From positions 1-50,702 of the forward strand of contig NZ_VISS01000033.1 in NCBI RefSeq assembly GCF_007827555.1: a stretch of 50,702 bases of DNA. Reading direction: 5' to 3'. Origin of the DNA: Aeribacillus composti (GTDB lineage Bacteria > Bacillota > Bacilli > Bacillales > Aeribacillaceae). Shown piece by piece: positions 1 to 7,358 of the stretch. The number at the start of each line of letters is the position of its first letter. Position 1 is the stretch's first letter. The position numbers and the translations under genes are program-made. Under the pieces are notes generated by a model. It made no database searches. It saw only the letters and a program-made list of their open reading frames with translations, and was not told the DNA's origin.

Positions 1-100
1 GCTACTTTCAGATAAAAATCGAAAAAATATAAAAGCAAGTGGAGAGAAACGCATTGTTTTTCTCCACTTGCTTCATTTTAGGGACTTATCGGACAGCCCC
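1..100. mobile_element. Terminal segment of an insertion sequence (partial, runs off the left edge)
   Basis: The last 20 bp of this segment (81-100) are the reverse complement of GGGGCTGTCCGATAAGTCCC, which also begins the segment at 50611-50702. The two copies match over about 92 bp with one visible difference, so both window edges carry the same end of one element in opposite orientation. Inside the end is a hairpin (AGCAAGTGGAGA against TCTCCACTTGCT) followed, reading into the element, by a T-rich run, which looks like a terminator. The terminal bases resemble IS1182-type ends, but no transposase is in the window, so the family is a guess. The element stops 5 bp before the first CRISPR repeat. 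Confidence 0.75.
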
Positions 101-105
101 TTCTA

Positions 106-663
106 GTTTCAATTCCTCTTAGTTAAGATAAAAACGCGATTTCCTCTTTCGTTTTGCGCTCGTCCTTATCGGGTTTCAATTCCTCTTAGTTAAGATAAAA
201 ACGCGGATTTTGCGGATACTGACGGCACGATCAAGCGTGTTTCAATTCCTCTTAGTTAAGATAAAAACGGCGAGTACCATCTTCACGTTCCGGGCCAAGA
301 CCGAGTTTCAATTCCTCTTAGTTAAGATAAAAACGATTGCCACCTATTCAAATTGTTACTGACCGAAAAGGTTTCAATTCCTCATAGTTAAGATAAAAAC
401 GTCATTGAAGATCGCATTGTTAAGATAACATCTGGGTTTCAATTCCTCATAGTTAAGATAAAAACGAATTTTGTTGAAAGAGATTAACCGCTTATTAAAC
501 GAGTTTCAATTCCTCATAGTTAAGATAAAAACACGGTTACCAAGTAGTTTTCTACGTCGACAGATACAGTTTCAATTCCTCATAGTTAAGATAAAAACAA
601 TGGATTTTTACTTGCACTGTTTTGGTTCTCTTTGTTTCAATTCCTCATAGTTAAGATAAAAAC
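106..663 (-). CRISPR. CRISPR array 1: 9 repeats, 8 spacers
   Basis: Nine 30-bp repeats start at 106, 173, 239, 305, 371, 436, 503, 569 and 634, separated by unique spacers of 35-37 bp. On the plus strand the repeat begins GTTTCAATTCC and ends AAGATAAAAAC. The leader lies to the right (664 onward), so the array is read leftwards and the crRNA repeat ends in ATTGAAAC, the 5' handle usual for type I-B and III systems. The four leader-distal repeats read CTCTTAG at the centre and the five leader-proximal ones CTCATAG. The distal end is cut by an insertion sequence 5 bp away, so older spacers may be missing. There are no cas genes in the window; any Cas proteins must come from elsewhere in the genome. 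Confidence 0.97.
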
Positions 664-719
664 CCCAGAAAATGTTGTTAAATAAGCATTTCGTTTTAAA
701 TGGTTGATTGGTTATTTTC

Positions 720-748
720 ATTTTAACGAAGGAGTTATATTTTATCAA
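720..748 (-). promoter_or_regulatory. Leader promoter of CRISPR array 1
   Basis: On the minus strand there is a -35 box TTGATA (743-748) and a -10 box TAAAAT (720-725) with a 17-bp spacer. The same two boxes and spacing recur at the same place in the other two leaders. Transcription would start near 713, about 50 bp before the first repeat, and run through the array. No transcript data support it; the call rests on conservation and a good sigma-A match. Confidence 0.7.
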
Positions 749-786
749 TCCTTTAATTTATGCGGGCTCAATGGAGATTTGAAAGA

Positions 787-830
787 GTCGTCGATCCCCC
801 AGGTTTTTTGCACGATTGGAGGTCGACGAC
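787..830. repeat. 44-bp palindrome of the CRISPR 1 leader
   Basis: The arms are GTCGTCGATCCCCC and GGAGGTCGACGAC around a loop containing TTTTTTGCACGATT. It starts exactly 123 bp after the last repeat, as do its copies at 11327 and 19058, and lies upstream of the leader promoter in the direction of array transcription. Function unknown: possible upstream terminator, adaptation-complex site or RNA structure. Confidence 0.85.
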
Positions 831-1462
831 AAATTTCATTATTTTTAAAACATAACGTTTGTTTGCAGATCGACAATTCAATTTTGTTTGAATCCGTGTT
901 TTTTCCAGAACGCTTTTTACTGCTGCTTCTGTATCATAGACAATATTCCACCAGCTTTTTCTCGATCTCTTCTTTCTTTGGAACATTTTCATCTATTGAT
1001 TTTGTAATATGGTGATTGCCTTTGAATCTCAAATTGATTATACACCAGATGTAAATTTATACAAGAATTGATTGTGAAATCCAAAAATTATATGAACAAT
1101 ATTTCTCAAGCATTTTTGGGTCAACTCGTCCGCTCCGGCGCATACATAGCCGGCAGCGTTAACTTCTTTACGGTTTAAACATAATCTTTTTCACCAAGTT
1201 CAGCTTTGCAACGTTTATTATCAACAAAAAAGCGTCTAGATGTTCGACGCTTCCTGCCCAGATTTCGTACTTTTTAACTTCGCATTGACAACAACCCTTC
1301 ATGCATTGTGATGGTGTTGCCCGAAAAACGAACCATCTGGTTGTTACCATTTCCGGCCAAACCGCTTGTTCCTCGAGCTGATTCAAGTACGCTTATGCTG
1401 CTGTCAAGAAAGGAAACACTTTATACTTTTCCAACCAGCTATCGCCCCGGATTTGTCTGCCA
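831..1462. other. Region without an intact gene; decayed sequence beside a phage lysis remnant
   Basis: The first ~100 bp continue the leader flank shared with arrays 2 and 3 more weakly (for example AATCCGTGTTTT). Further on, the minus strand after the holin gene should encode an endolysin, the usual partner in phage lysis cassettes. A start overlapping the holin stop (TAATG) is present, but that frame closes after about 19 codons and no amidase or lysozyme motif can be read. The open stretches here are short, unsupported by ribosome sites and change frame, so the region is treated as decayed. Confidence 0.5.
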
Positions 1463-1717
1463 TTATTTCTCCGTTGTCTTTTCAAGAGCATATTTGATTG
1501 CAGCGACGGATCCGATCCCATACAAGGCATATTTTAATCCGTTTACTAAAACCTCAAATGAGAAAGCGCTGGCTTCAAAAATAGAGAAAGCAACGCCAAG
1601 TACAACTGCGACAATCGGAATGTAGCGATTCGAAAGATTGGTTGCTTGACGGATTGCGTACAGCAAAACGGCTAATGCCACATATGCAGTGAACTCAATT
1701 GATAGAATAGCTTCCAT
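1463..1717 (-). CDS. Phage holin-like small membrane protein
   Basis: This 84-residue protein has two hydrophobic stretches, about residues 6-20 (FTAYVALAVLLYAI) and 32-46 (YIPIVAVVLGVAF), a third weaker one near 60-74, and a charged tail ending KTTEK. Size, membrane pattern and the ATLS-like middle are typical of phage holins of Gram-positive hosts, which make the inner-membrane hole through which endolysin escapes. The start is backed by a good ribosome site (AAAGGAGATG) a few bases upstream. It sits next to an XhlA-like fragment (1854-2060), the usual neighbour in Bacillus prophage lysis cassettes, but no endolysin or other phage gene follows, so it is probably a stranded relic that may still be translated. 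The exact holin family is not certain. Confidence 0.65.
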   Translation of the reverse strand: MEAILSIEFTAYVALAVLLYAIRQATNLSNRYIPIVAVVLGVAFSIFEASAFSFEVLVNGLKYALYGIGSVAAIKYALEKTTEK

Positions 1718-1853
1718 TTGAACATCTCCTTTCTAATTGTCATTGCTCCAACATTAGTGTATTCAAGACCTAGGGCAAGAGAAACAGCAGAAGCATAGCA
1801 ATTCAACAAATGAGTTACTTGTCTACCGCACGATTTTTTCCGTCACTGAACAC

Positions 1854-2060
1854 TTACTTCAATGCAGCAAAAATAATAGCTACGACTCCTCCGATCACTG
1901 ACACAATAATTGCGCTTGTGATCGTTAGCCGTAGCCACTTTGTATCGTCCTTAATAGATCGAATGTCATTAAATTTTTGTAGTCGCCTTGTGGTCAAGAA
2001 GGCAGGAGTTTTACGTCCGGCTTCTTTTCGTCCAATAATGATCGCCAAAACAATTGACAT
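1854..2060 (-). pseudogene. XhlA-like phage lysis protein, remnant
   Basis: The C-terminal half (SIKDDTKWLRLTITSAII and the hydrophobic tail ending VVAIIFAALK) matches the layout of the XhlA haemolysin-type family: a short acidic coiled stretch, a conserved W-R motif and one membrane helix at the end. The first ~30 residues do not look like the family's usual coiled-coil start and no ribosome site precedes the ATG, so the N terminus appears lost or frame-shifted. XhlA proteins act with a holin in lysis of Bacillus hosts, and a holin-like gene lies 136 bp downstream on the same strand. Whether this fragment is still expressed cannot be judged. Confidence 0.5.
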
Positions 2061-2118
2061 AGAACCGTAATTAAATTACATTCTTATCCTTTGAATTTCA
2101 AATGTCGATATTTAAAAC

Positions 2119-2220
2119 TCAATCGTTTGCTCGATTCTCATTAAAAATTTTCAAAAGAAAAAATGAACTTACTAATAAAACAGGTATTCCTATCAAGATG
2201 TATAAAAAATTTTTCGGCAT
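2119..2220 (-). CDS. Possible 33-residue membrane peptide
   Basis: An ATG at 2218-2220 opens a 33-codon frame with one clear membrane helix (FLYILIGIPVLLVSSFFLL) and a charged tail ending ENRAND. It follows the XhlA-like fragment's strand and looks protein-like in composition, but there is no convincing ribosome site upstream and the stretch is very AT-rich. It may be chance. The rest of 2061-2406 shows nothing recognisable. Confidence 0.2.
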   Translation of the reverse strand: MPKNFLYILIGIPVLLVSSFFLLKIFNENRAND

Positions 2221-2406
2221 AATCATATCGTATACATACAAAAAGAGTTGTCCAAACAAACAGGACTATATATTTTAATATTTTTCAACTCCGCATTCAT
2301 TTATCCATCGCTGCTTAACATAAAATCTCTATGAAACTGCCATTTACTGCTAATTTACATTGTATTAAAATCGATGGATAAACATGAAAAAGGTCGTGTA
2401 GTATGA

Positions 2407-2753
2407 ATGAAAGCATTTTTATTTAGAAATCTCACAACATATTTGTTGGTATCAGTACTGATAACGATCTGTCTAATCCCTTGATTCAGGATGTAAATAT
2501 TTCCTATATTTTTATCTGCTGGCTTCTATGTATCTTTCATTGTTTTGTTATATGGGGTATCCGCATCAATCCTCTCTGAAATTTTAAGTAAAAAAGTATT
2601 ATGAAAAAAGAAAATCAACTATTAGTCAAAGCAATTGTATACTGTCTTTCTAAATCTATATTTGCATTACAGTCTCCTCCTGAATTACTGATTTATGCAG
2701 TTATTCGTGCAGTGTTCTATTATTCTGTGGACGAATTTATTCGAAAAATATAA
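2407..2753 (+). pseudogene. Broken gene for a small multi-pass membrane protein
   Basis: Starting at the ATG at 2407 (weak ribosome site AAAAGGTCG), the frame reads MKAFLFRNLTTYLLVSVLIT, then meets two in-frame stops (TGA, TAA), then a hydrophobic run (FLSAGFYVSFIVLLYGVSAS) and SEILSKKVL. After a third stop a +1 shift restores KENQLLVKAIVYCLSKSIFA and a tail ending YSVDEFIRKI. Together this makes a protein of about 115 residues with three or four membrane segments. I do not recognise the family. Several independent disruptions say the gene is dead. It sits between phage relics and IS3 debris. Confidence 0.6.
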
Positions 2754-3094
2754 TAGCAATAAACAATAGCCCAAGGATTTTTCTTTTGAACCTAAATAAA
2801 AATGCTCTATCAATACAACTTCTAAATTTTATGTCGTTGGGCGAACTTTTAACGAATGTTCCGTTCTTCTAATTTCGCATATTCACCTGCTTTTTACATT
2901 TAGATGAACAAAAAACACATAGTTTTGACGGCATCTCCTTTTTTATACGATTCAGCGAGCGATTAGTCTCACGCTTTTAGAAGTCCTTACGCAATTTCCT
3001 GCTGGGTTAGTTTGATGATCAAAAAAAATAAATGTGTGATTCTTTAAGGCTTGTAATTGCGATTGAAGAATATATTCATTTTTTACCATCACAG
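2754..3094. other. Non-coding stretch; shares a short block with 18009-18100
   Basis: No gene is visible. A block near 2991-3055 (ATTTCCTGCTGG, then GATGATC, then ATAAATGTGTGATT, then GGCTTGTA) recurs in degenerate form at about 18009-18100. Both copies are followed by IS3-like end sequence containing ACTTGACA, so they may be remnants of related elements. Confidence 0.45.
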
Positions 3095-3260
3095 TCGTTT
3101 CCAAGAAAAATAACGGCCTTTCCCCGGTTGAGTATCGAGAAAAGGCCGCAGCTTCATATACTCTTTTTTTAATATCTGCTTGACAGAGTTATGTGCAAGT
3201 GACTATTACAGCATTGTTGTTCGATCTAAGTCGGAAATGCCCACTTGACAGGGTTTTGTG
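3095..3260 (+). mobile_element. IS3-family transposase C-terminal remnant and element end
   Basis: The plus strand reads NNGLSPVEYREKAAAS, which fits the conserved C-terminal tail of IS3/IS150-group transposases (…GLSPVEYR…). It is followed by CCCACTTGACAGGG, which resembles the terminal part of such elements. Everything upstream (DDE catalytic region, OrfA) is missing or unrecognisable. The GGCC-rich part of this tail also forms the hairpin that can terminate the gluconate operon from the other strand. The assignment rests on a short motif. Confidence 0.5.
3104..3148 (-). terminator. Likely terminator of the gluconate operon
   Basis: On the minus strand CGGCCTTT and AAAGGCCG form a stem followed by TTATTTTTC. 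It lies about 140 bp beyond the gntP stop. The sequence doubles as the IS3 tail remnant on the other strand. Confidence 0.55.
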
Positions 3261-3284
3261 AAAGCGCCTGACATTTTTTATATC

Positions 3285-4634
3285 TTACACTAATAAATCC
3301 AGCAACGCAATCAGCGCAAAAGCGACGACAGAAATAATTGTCTCCATTGCGGTCCATGTCATCAACGTTTCTTTGACGGTCATGCCGAAATACTCTTTGA
3401 TCATCCAGAAGCCGGAGTCGTTGACGTGCGATAAAATGAGTGATCCCGCTCCTGTCGCTAATACAAGCAATTCAGCGTTCGTGCCAGGAATGCTGGCGGC
3501 AATTGGGGCAACAATGCCTGCCGCTGTCATCATCGATACCGTCGCAGAACCTGTCGCAATCCGAATGAGCGCGGCAATTCCCCAACCTAACAGCAGCGGA
3601 GACATTTGCGAATGTGTAGCCCAGTCTGCGATTTGGTCGCCAATGCCAGAATCAAGCAACACCTTATTGAACGCCCCGCCAGCGCCGATGACAAGCAAAA
3701 TATTGGCGACAGGACCAAGGCAGTCATTGGCAAATTTTAATACTTTATCGCGATTGAATCCTCGAGCGTAGCCAAGGCTAAAGAACGAATAAATCGTCGC
3801 GATCAAAAGCGCGATGATCGGATCCCCGATAAAGCGCAGCACTTTCGATGCTTCCGACGCTTGATCCAGCGTAACATTAGCTATGGAAGCAACCAGCATT
3901 AAAATAACCGGAAGCAGAATCGTAAATAACGTGTTGCCAAAGCCAGGGAGGTCTTTCTTTTCTTTATGCTGTACAAGCTGCTCGGCGATTTCACCAGGCA
4001 CTTGTTTATACATACGCGACCCGATCCATTTTCCAAACAACGGGCCGGCGATAATGGCTGTCGGCAGCCCGACAATAAGCGAATAAAGAATTGTTGTCCC
4101 GACATCGGCTTTAAAAATGCCGACGGCAGCCATCGCAGCAGGATGCGGCGGAACAAGTCCATGCACGACAGATAATCCGGCAACTAGCGGAATACCAATT
4201 GTCACAAGCGAAATTCCTGTTTCCATTGCAATGGTAAACACAAGCGGAATTAATAGCACGAATCCTACTTGGAAAAATACTGGGATCCCCACTAAAAATG
4301 CGACGACCATCATTGCCCAATGGACGCGTTTTTGGCCAAAACGGTCAATCAATGTTTTCGCAATGCGTTCAGCGCCTCCGGACTCCGCCATCATTTTTCC
4401 AAGCATCGTTCCAAGCGCCAATACGATCGCCAAAAAGCCAAGCGTATTGCCAAGACCTGCTTTAATCGAATCAATAATTCCCGGCGTTTCCGGCGACGGT
4501 GCGATCAGCGGCATCCCCATTGCCAGCCCTACGCCAACGGATGTCAAAATCAAAGCGACAAACGGATGCATTTTCGCAACTGTGATGAGCAGCAATAACA
4601 CAACAATCGCAGCAATAACAATCGCGATTCCCAT
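3285..4634 (-). CDS. gntP: Gluconate:H+ symporter, GntP family
   Basis: This 449-residue protein of the inner membrane is almost entirely hydrophobic, with about 12 predicted membrane segments. It shows family features: the N-terminal VAKMHPFVALILTSVGVG segment, the middle GLVPPHPAAMAAVGIF motif and the late GSATVSMMTAAGIVAP motif. GntP permeases import gluconate or related sugar acids with protons. I chose the ATG at 4634 rather than the one two codons upstream because GAGGAGG then lies at proper distance. It is the last gene of the gluconate operon, 43 bp after gntK, and that gap contains a LacI-type operator. The function is well supported by the neighbouring kinase; the exact sugar acid is inferred. 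Confidence 0.92.
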   Translation of the reverse strand: MGIAIVIAAIVVLLLLITVAKMHPFVALILTSVGVGLAMGMPLIAPSPETPGIIDSIKAGLGNTLGFLAIVLALGTMLGKMMAESGGAERIAKTLIDRFGQKRVHWAMMVVAFLVGIPVFFQVGFVLLIPLVFTIAMETGISLVTIGIPLVAGLSVVHGLVPPHPAAMAAVGIFKADVGTTILYSLIVGLPTAIIAGPLFGKWIGSRMYKQVPGEIAEQLVQHKEKKDLPGFGNTLFTILLPVILMLVASIANVTLDQASEASKVLRFIGDPIIALLIATIYSFFSLGYARGFNRDKVLKFANDCLGPVANILLVIGAGGAFNKVLLDSGIGDQIADWATHSQMSPLLLGWGIAALIRIATGSATVSMMTAAGIVAPIAASIPGTNAELLVLATGAGSLILSHVNDSGFWMIKEYFGMTVKETLMTWTAMETIISVVAFALIALLDLLV

Positions 4635-4665
4635 TTCCATTCCTCCTCTTTTCTGTTTGATGCAA

Positions 4666-4681
4666 ACTAAACCGATTTAGT
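4666..4681. promoter_or_regulatory. Third operator of the gluconate regulator, between gntK and gntP
   Basis: ACTAAACCGATTTAGT is nearly identical to the perfect palindrome ACTAAATCGATTTAGT upstream of the regulator gene. It sits just after the gntK stop, about 2.6 kb from the other two. It may allow looping or local control of gntP. Inferred from sequence only. Confidence 0.7.
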
Positions 4682-4683
4682 AG

Positions 4684-6228
4684 CTATCCATTTCTACGCT
4701 GGAAAGAAGCAATCACATCAAACTCATCCTTTAAGCGATCATATAATCGTGTATATATATCAAATAGTTCGGAATAAATAAGCGTATTTTCTTCATTTGG
4801 CACATGGCGTGATAAAATATGAATCCACGTTTTCACCGTATCAAGCGATGGAATATCGCCAAGCGCATACAATGCCAATACTGCAGCGCCTAGCGCAGAC
4901 GCCTCGTGCGTTTCCGGTACTAACAGCTCTTTTCCCATCATATCGGCAAGCATTTGCCGCCAAAACGGAGATTTCGCAAAACCGCCAGATACGCGGATTT
5001 CCGACAGCGGCCCTGTGACATCGCGAATCGCCAGAGCGACAGAAAAGACGCTCATACATACCCCTTCCATCACCGAGCGAATAAAATGCTCCCGCTTATG
5101 ACGGAGGCTGATGCCGAAAAAAGTCCCTCTTGCGTTCGCATTCCAGTACGGTGCACGTTCGCCAGACAAAAACGGAAGAAACAGCAATCCTTCTGAACCT
5201 GCTGGAACTCTTTCAGCGTACTTTGTCAGCAGTTCATATGGATCAATGCCGAGCCTTTTCGCCACTTCGCGCTCTGGGCTGCCAAATTCGTCACGCAGCC
5301 AACGCAGCAAAATACCGCCATTGTTCGTCGGCCCGCCAACGACCCAATGATTTGGTGTAAGCGCATAACAAAACGTCCGCCCTTTTTCATCTGTTTTTTG
5401 AATTGGGGAAATCGTCCGCACCGCGCCGCTTGTTCCAATCGTAATCGCCGCCTCCCCGGGCAAAATCGCTCCGACGCCGACATTAGCGAGCACCCCGTCA
5501 CTAGCTCCGACAACGACAGGGACGTTCGGATCCAAGCCCATTTGCTCAGCCCATTCTTTCCTCATCCCCCGCAATATGTGCGTCGTTGGCACCAAACTCG
5601 ATAACTGCGCTCTTGTCATTCCGAGAAGTTTAAGAACATCCTCATCCCAATCAAGCGTATCTAAGCGGAACAGACCCGTTGCTGAAGCGATCGAATAGTC
5701 GACAACATATTGGCCATATAATTGATACAGCACATATTCTTTCATCGATACAAATTTGTGCGTCTGACGGAATAAATCAGGCTGTTCCTCTTTCAGCCAA
5801 AGCAATTTCGGAAGCGGGGACATCGGATGAATCGGGGTTCCAGTCCGTTTGTAAATGCTTATGCCGCTTAATTCATCCAAAAGCCGCTCCGCTTGTCCGA
5901 CACTGCGGTTATCGGCCCAAATTATGCAGCGGGTAAGCGGGCGTCCTGATACATCAAGCGCCATTAATGAATGCATCGCCGCGCTGAATCCGATCGCCTT
6001 CACTTGGCTAGAAGGAATTTTTAACTTAGAAATAACAGCGTTTACAGTTTTCACAACAGCTGCGAAAATCTCCTCCGGATCCTGCTCCGCCCAGCCTGGA
6101 TGCTGCTGTATTATTGGATAATCAATTGCGTGGGAGGCTAGCGTCCGCCCCTGTTCGCCAAACGCCACCGCTTTTGTGCTCGTCGTTCCGATATCGACAC
6201 CAATTACAACTGGCTGTTTTGCTTCCAT
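4684..6228 (-). CDS. gntK: Gluconokinase, FGGY carbohydrate kinase family
   Basis: This cytoplasmic kinase of 514 residues phosphorylates D-gluconate to 6-phosphogluconate with ATP, feeding the pentose phosphate pathway. The FGGY N domain starts with the phosphate-binding VDIGTTSTKAV (11-21), has WADNR at 104-108, and the catalytic base D244 in GASDG. The C domain has TIGTSGAV near 263-270 and RVSGGFAKSPFW late in the protein. Length is normal for the family. The start has an AGAGGGAG ribosome site. It lies 15 bp after the regulator gene and 43 bp before gntP in one transcription unit. FGGY kinases can also act on xylulose or glycerol, but the GntP neighbour argues for gluconate. Confidence 0.92.
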   Translation of the reverse strand: MEAKQPVVIGVDIGTTSTKAVAFGEQGRTLASHAIDYPIIQQHPGWAEQDPEEIFAAVVKTVNAVISKLKIPSSQVKAIGFSAAMHSLMALDVSGRPLTRCIIWADNRSVGQAERLLDELSGISIYKRTGTPIHPMSPLPKLLWLKEEQPDLFRQTHKFVSMKEYVLYQLYGQYVVDYSIASATGLFRLDTLDWDEDVLKLLGMTRAQLSSLVPTTHILRGMRKEWAEQMGLDPNVPVVVGASDGVLANVGVGAILPGEAAITIGTSGAVRTISPIQKTDEKGRTFCYALTPNHWVVGGPTNNGGILLRWLRDEFGSPEREVAKRLGIDPYELLTKYAERVPAGSEGLLFLPFLSGERAPYWNANARGTFFGISLRHKREHFIRSVMEGVCMSVFSVALAIRDVTGPLSEIRVSGGFAKSPFWRQMLADMMGKELLVPETHEASALGAAVLALYALGDIPSLDTVKTWIHILSRHVPNEENTLIYSELFDIYTRLYDRLKDEFDVIASFQRRNG

Positions 6229-6243
6229 GTTTGCTCCCTCTTT

Positions 6244-7260
6244 CTATGATGTTTTTTCTTTTACCGATCCTCGTTCGATAAACGTAGGCGAAAAACGAAA
6301 AACTTGCGGTTGATGCTCGCTTTTTTTGGCGATTTGCAAAAAAAGCCGTTCTGCCGCTTTTTTCCCCATGGCAAACGTCGGCTGCGAGATCGTCGTCAAC
6401 GTCGGCGTATAAACATGGGCAAACGGCACATCGTCAATGCTGATGATCGCCAATTCGTCAGGAGTATTAATATGATTTCCTTTAATAAAATACAAAACTT
6501 CCATCAATGTTAAATCATTGATCGCAAACAATGCTTCCGGCAAGCGGCCGGATTCATACAACCTTGTCAATTCTTTTTGAATACGCGGGATCTCCGTTGT
6601 GATAAAATAATCGTCAACAACTGGAAGTCCCTTTTTTACTAACGCTTGCCGAAATCCTTCAATGCGCTCCATCCTCGGAACGATATGGGAAACAAGCGGC
6701 GGAGTGACAATTCCGATGTGTTCGTAACCACGCTCAGCAAAATATTCGACCGCCAATTCAGCAGCCTTTTGATTATCAAGCAGAACTGCGTCCGCTTTGA
6801 CCTCCGGAACCATCCGATCGACAAACACAAGCGGAAACCGTTCTTCAAGCAATTTTTGATATATATCAGCGTTTTTTCCTGTTGGAAAAATAATCAAACC
6901 ATCGACTTGTTTTGCCCGCAGCATCTCAATATATTTCTTTTCTTTCTCCGGATCATCATCGGAATTAGAGACGATAACATGGAAACCCCGCTCTTGGCAC
7001 TCTTCCTCAATCGCATGAAGCACTTGCGTCGTAAGCATATGCATAATGTTGAAGACGACCACTCCGATTGTCATCGTTGTTTTCTGTTTTAAGCTGCGGG
7101 CGATAATATTCGGTTGATATCCCAATTCCTTAATCGCCATGGCAATTCGTTTTCTCGTTTCCTCGCTCATATATTCATAGCGTTTATTTAAATATTGCGA
7201 CACCGTGCTTTTCGAGACATCCGCCAACTTTGCGACGTCAGCCATCGTAACTTTCTTCAA
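6244..7260 (-). CDS. LacI-family transcriptional regulator of the gluconate operon
   Basis: This 338-residue protein has an N-terminal LacI helix-turn-helix and hinge helix (VTMADVAKLADVSKSTVSQ, then NIIARSLKQK near 52-61). A periplasmic-binding-protein-like effector domain follows (about 60-330). The start codon is TTG, preceded by GAGGG; it gives the canonical MKKVTMADVA opening. It is the first gene of the operon, so it probably represses itself and gntK/gntP. Three matching palindromes with the centre CG (ACTAAA..TTTAGT) fit LacI-type operators. Bacillus subtilis uses a GntR-type regulator in its gluconate operon, so this arrangement is more like the LacI-type GntR of enterobacteria. The inducer is not known. 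Confidence 0.88.
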   Translation of the reverse strand: MKKVTMADVAKLADVSKSTVSQYLNKRYEYMSEETRKRIAMAIKELGYQPNIIARSLKQKTTMTIGVVVFNIMHMLTTQVLHAIEEECQERGFHVIVSNSDDDPEKEKKYIEMLRAKQVDGLIIFPTGKNADIYQKLLEERFPLVFVDRMVPEVKADAVLLDNQKAAELAVEYFAERGYEHIGIVTPPLVSHIVPRMERIEGFRQALVKKGLPVVDDYFITTEIPRIQKELTRLYESGRLPEALFAINDLTLMEVLYFIKGNHINTPDELAIISIDDVPFAHVYTPTLTTISQPTFAMGKKAAERLFLQIAKKSEHQPQVFRFSPTFIERGSVKEKTS

Positions 7261-7277
7261 AGGGATCCCTCTTTCAT

Positions 7278-7295
7278 TACTAAATCGATTTAGTA
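7278..7295. promoter_or_regulatory. LacI-type operator 1 of the gluconate operon
   Basis: TACTAAATCGATTTAGTA is a perfect 18-bp palindrome 18 bp upstream of the TTG start of the LacI-type regulator and downstream of the promoter. It has the central CG typical of LacI-family operators and near copies at 7312-7323 and 4666-4681. Confidence 0.8.
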
Positions 7296-7297
7296 TT

Positions 7298-7311
7298 TAT
7301 AAGCGTTTTCA
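7298..7311 (-). promoter_or_regulatory. cre-like box (CcpA) of the gluconate operon
   Basis: On the minus strand TGAAAACGCTTATA matches the consensus TGWNANCGNTNWCA at 13 of 14 positions. It lies between the two operators, downstream of the -10 box, where CcpA could block transcription in glucose. Catabolite repression of gluconate use is known in Bacillus. Confidence 0.6.
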
Positions 7312-7323
7312 TAAACCGGTTTA
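7312..7323. promoter_or_regulatory. LacI-type operator 2 of the gluconate operon
   Basis: TAAACCGGTTTA is a perfect 12-bp palindrome that extends, less perfectly, to the ACTAAA..TTTAGT pattern. It lies directly next to the -10 box (7329-7334), over the likely transcription start. Confidence 0.7.
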
Positions 7324-7328
7324 GTAAA

Positions 7329-7358
7329 ATTATAAAACAAAATGAAATCGTTTTACAA
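7329..7358 (-). promoter_or_regulatory. Promoter of the lacI-gntK-gntP operon
   Basis: On the minus strand the -35 box is TTGTAA (7353-7358) and the -10 box TATAAT (7329-7334), 18 bp apart. Operators and a cre-like box follow at once downstream. Confidence 0.65.

Noticed and set aside
787-830. Palindrome as a second CRISPR repeat type
   Set aside because: Each copy is single, not spaced by unique sequence, and tied to one leader at a fixed distance.
704-1015. 103-codon plus-strand open frame in the CRISPR 1 leader
   Set aside because: It runs through the conserved leader promoter and palindrome, has no family features, and the equivalent frames in the other leaders are not conserved.
1308-1625. 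105-codon plus-strand frame opposite the holin gene
   Set aside because: Antisense to a better supported small gene with a strong ribosome site; composition is not protein-like.
4117-4680. 187-codon plus-strand frame opposite gntP
   Set aside because: It mirrors the codon structure of gntP on the other strand, with no ribosome site or homology signs.
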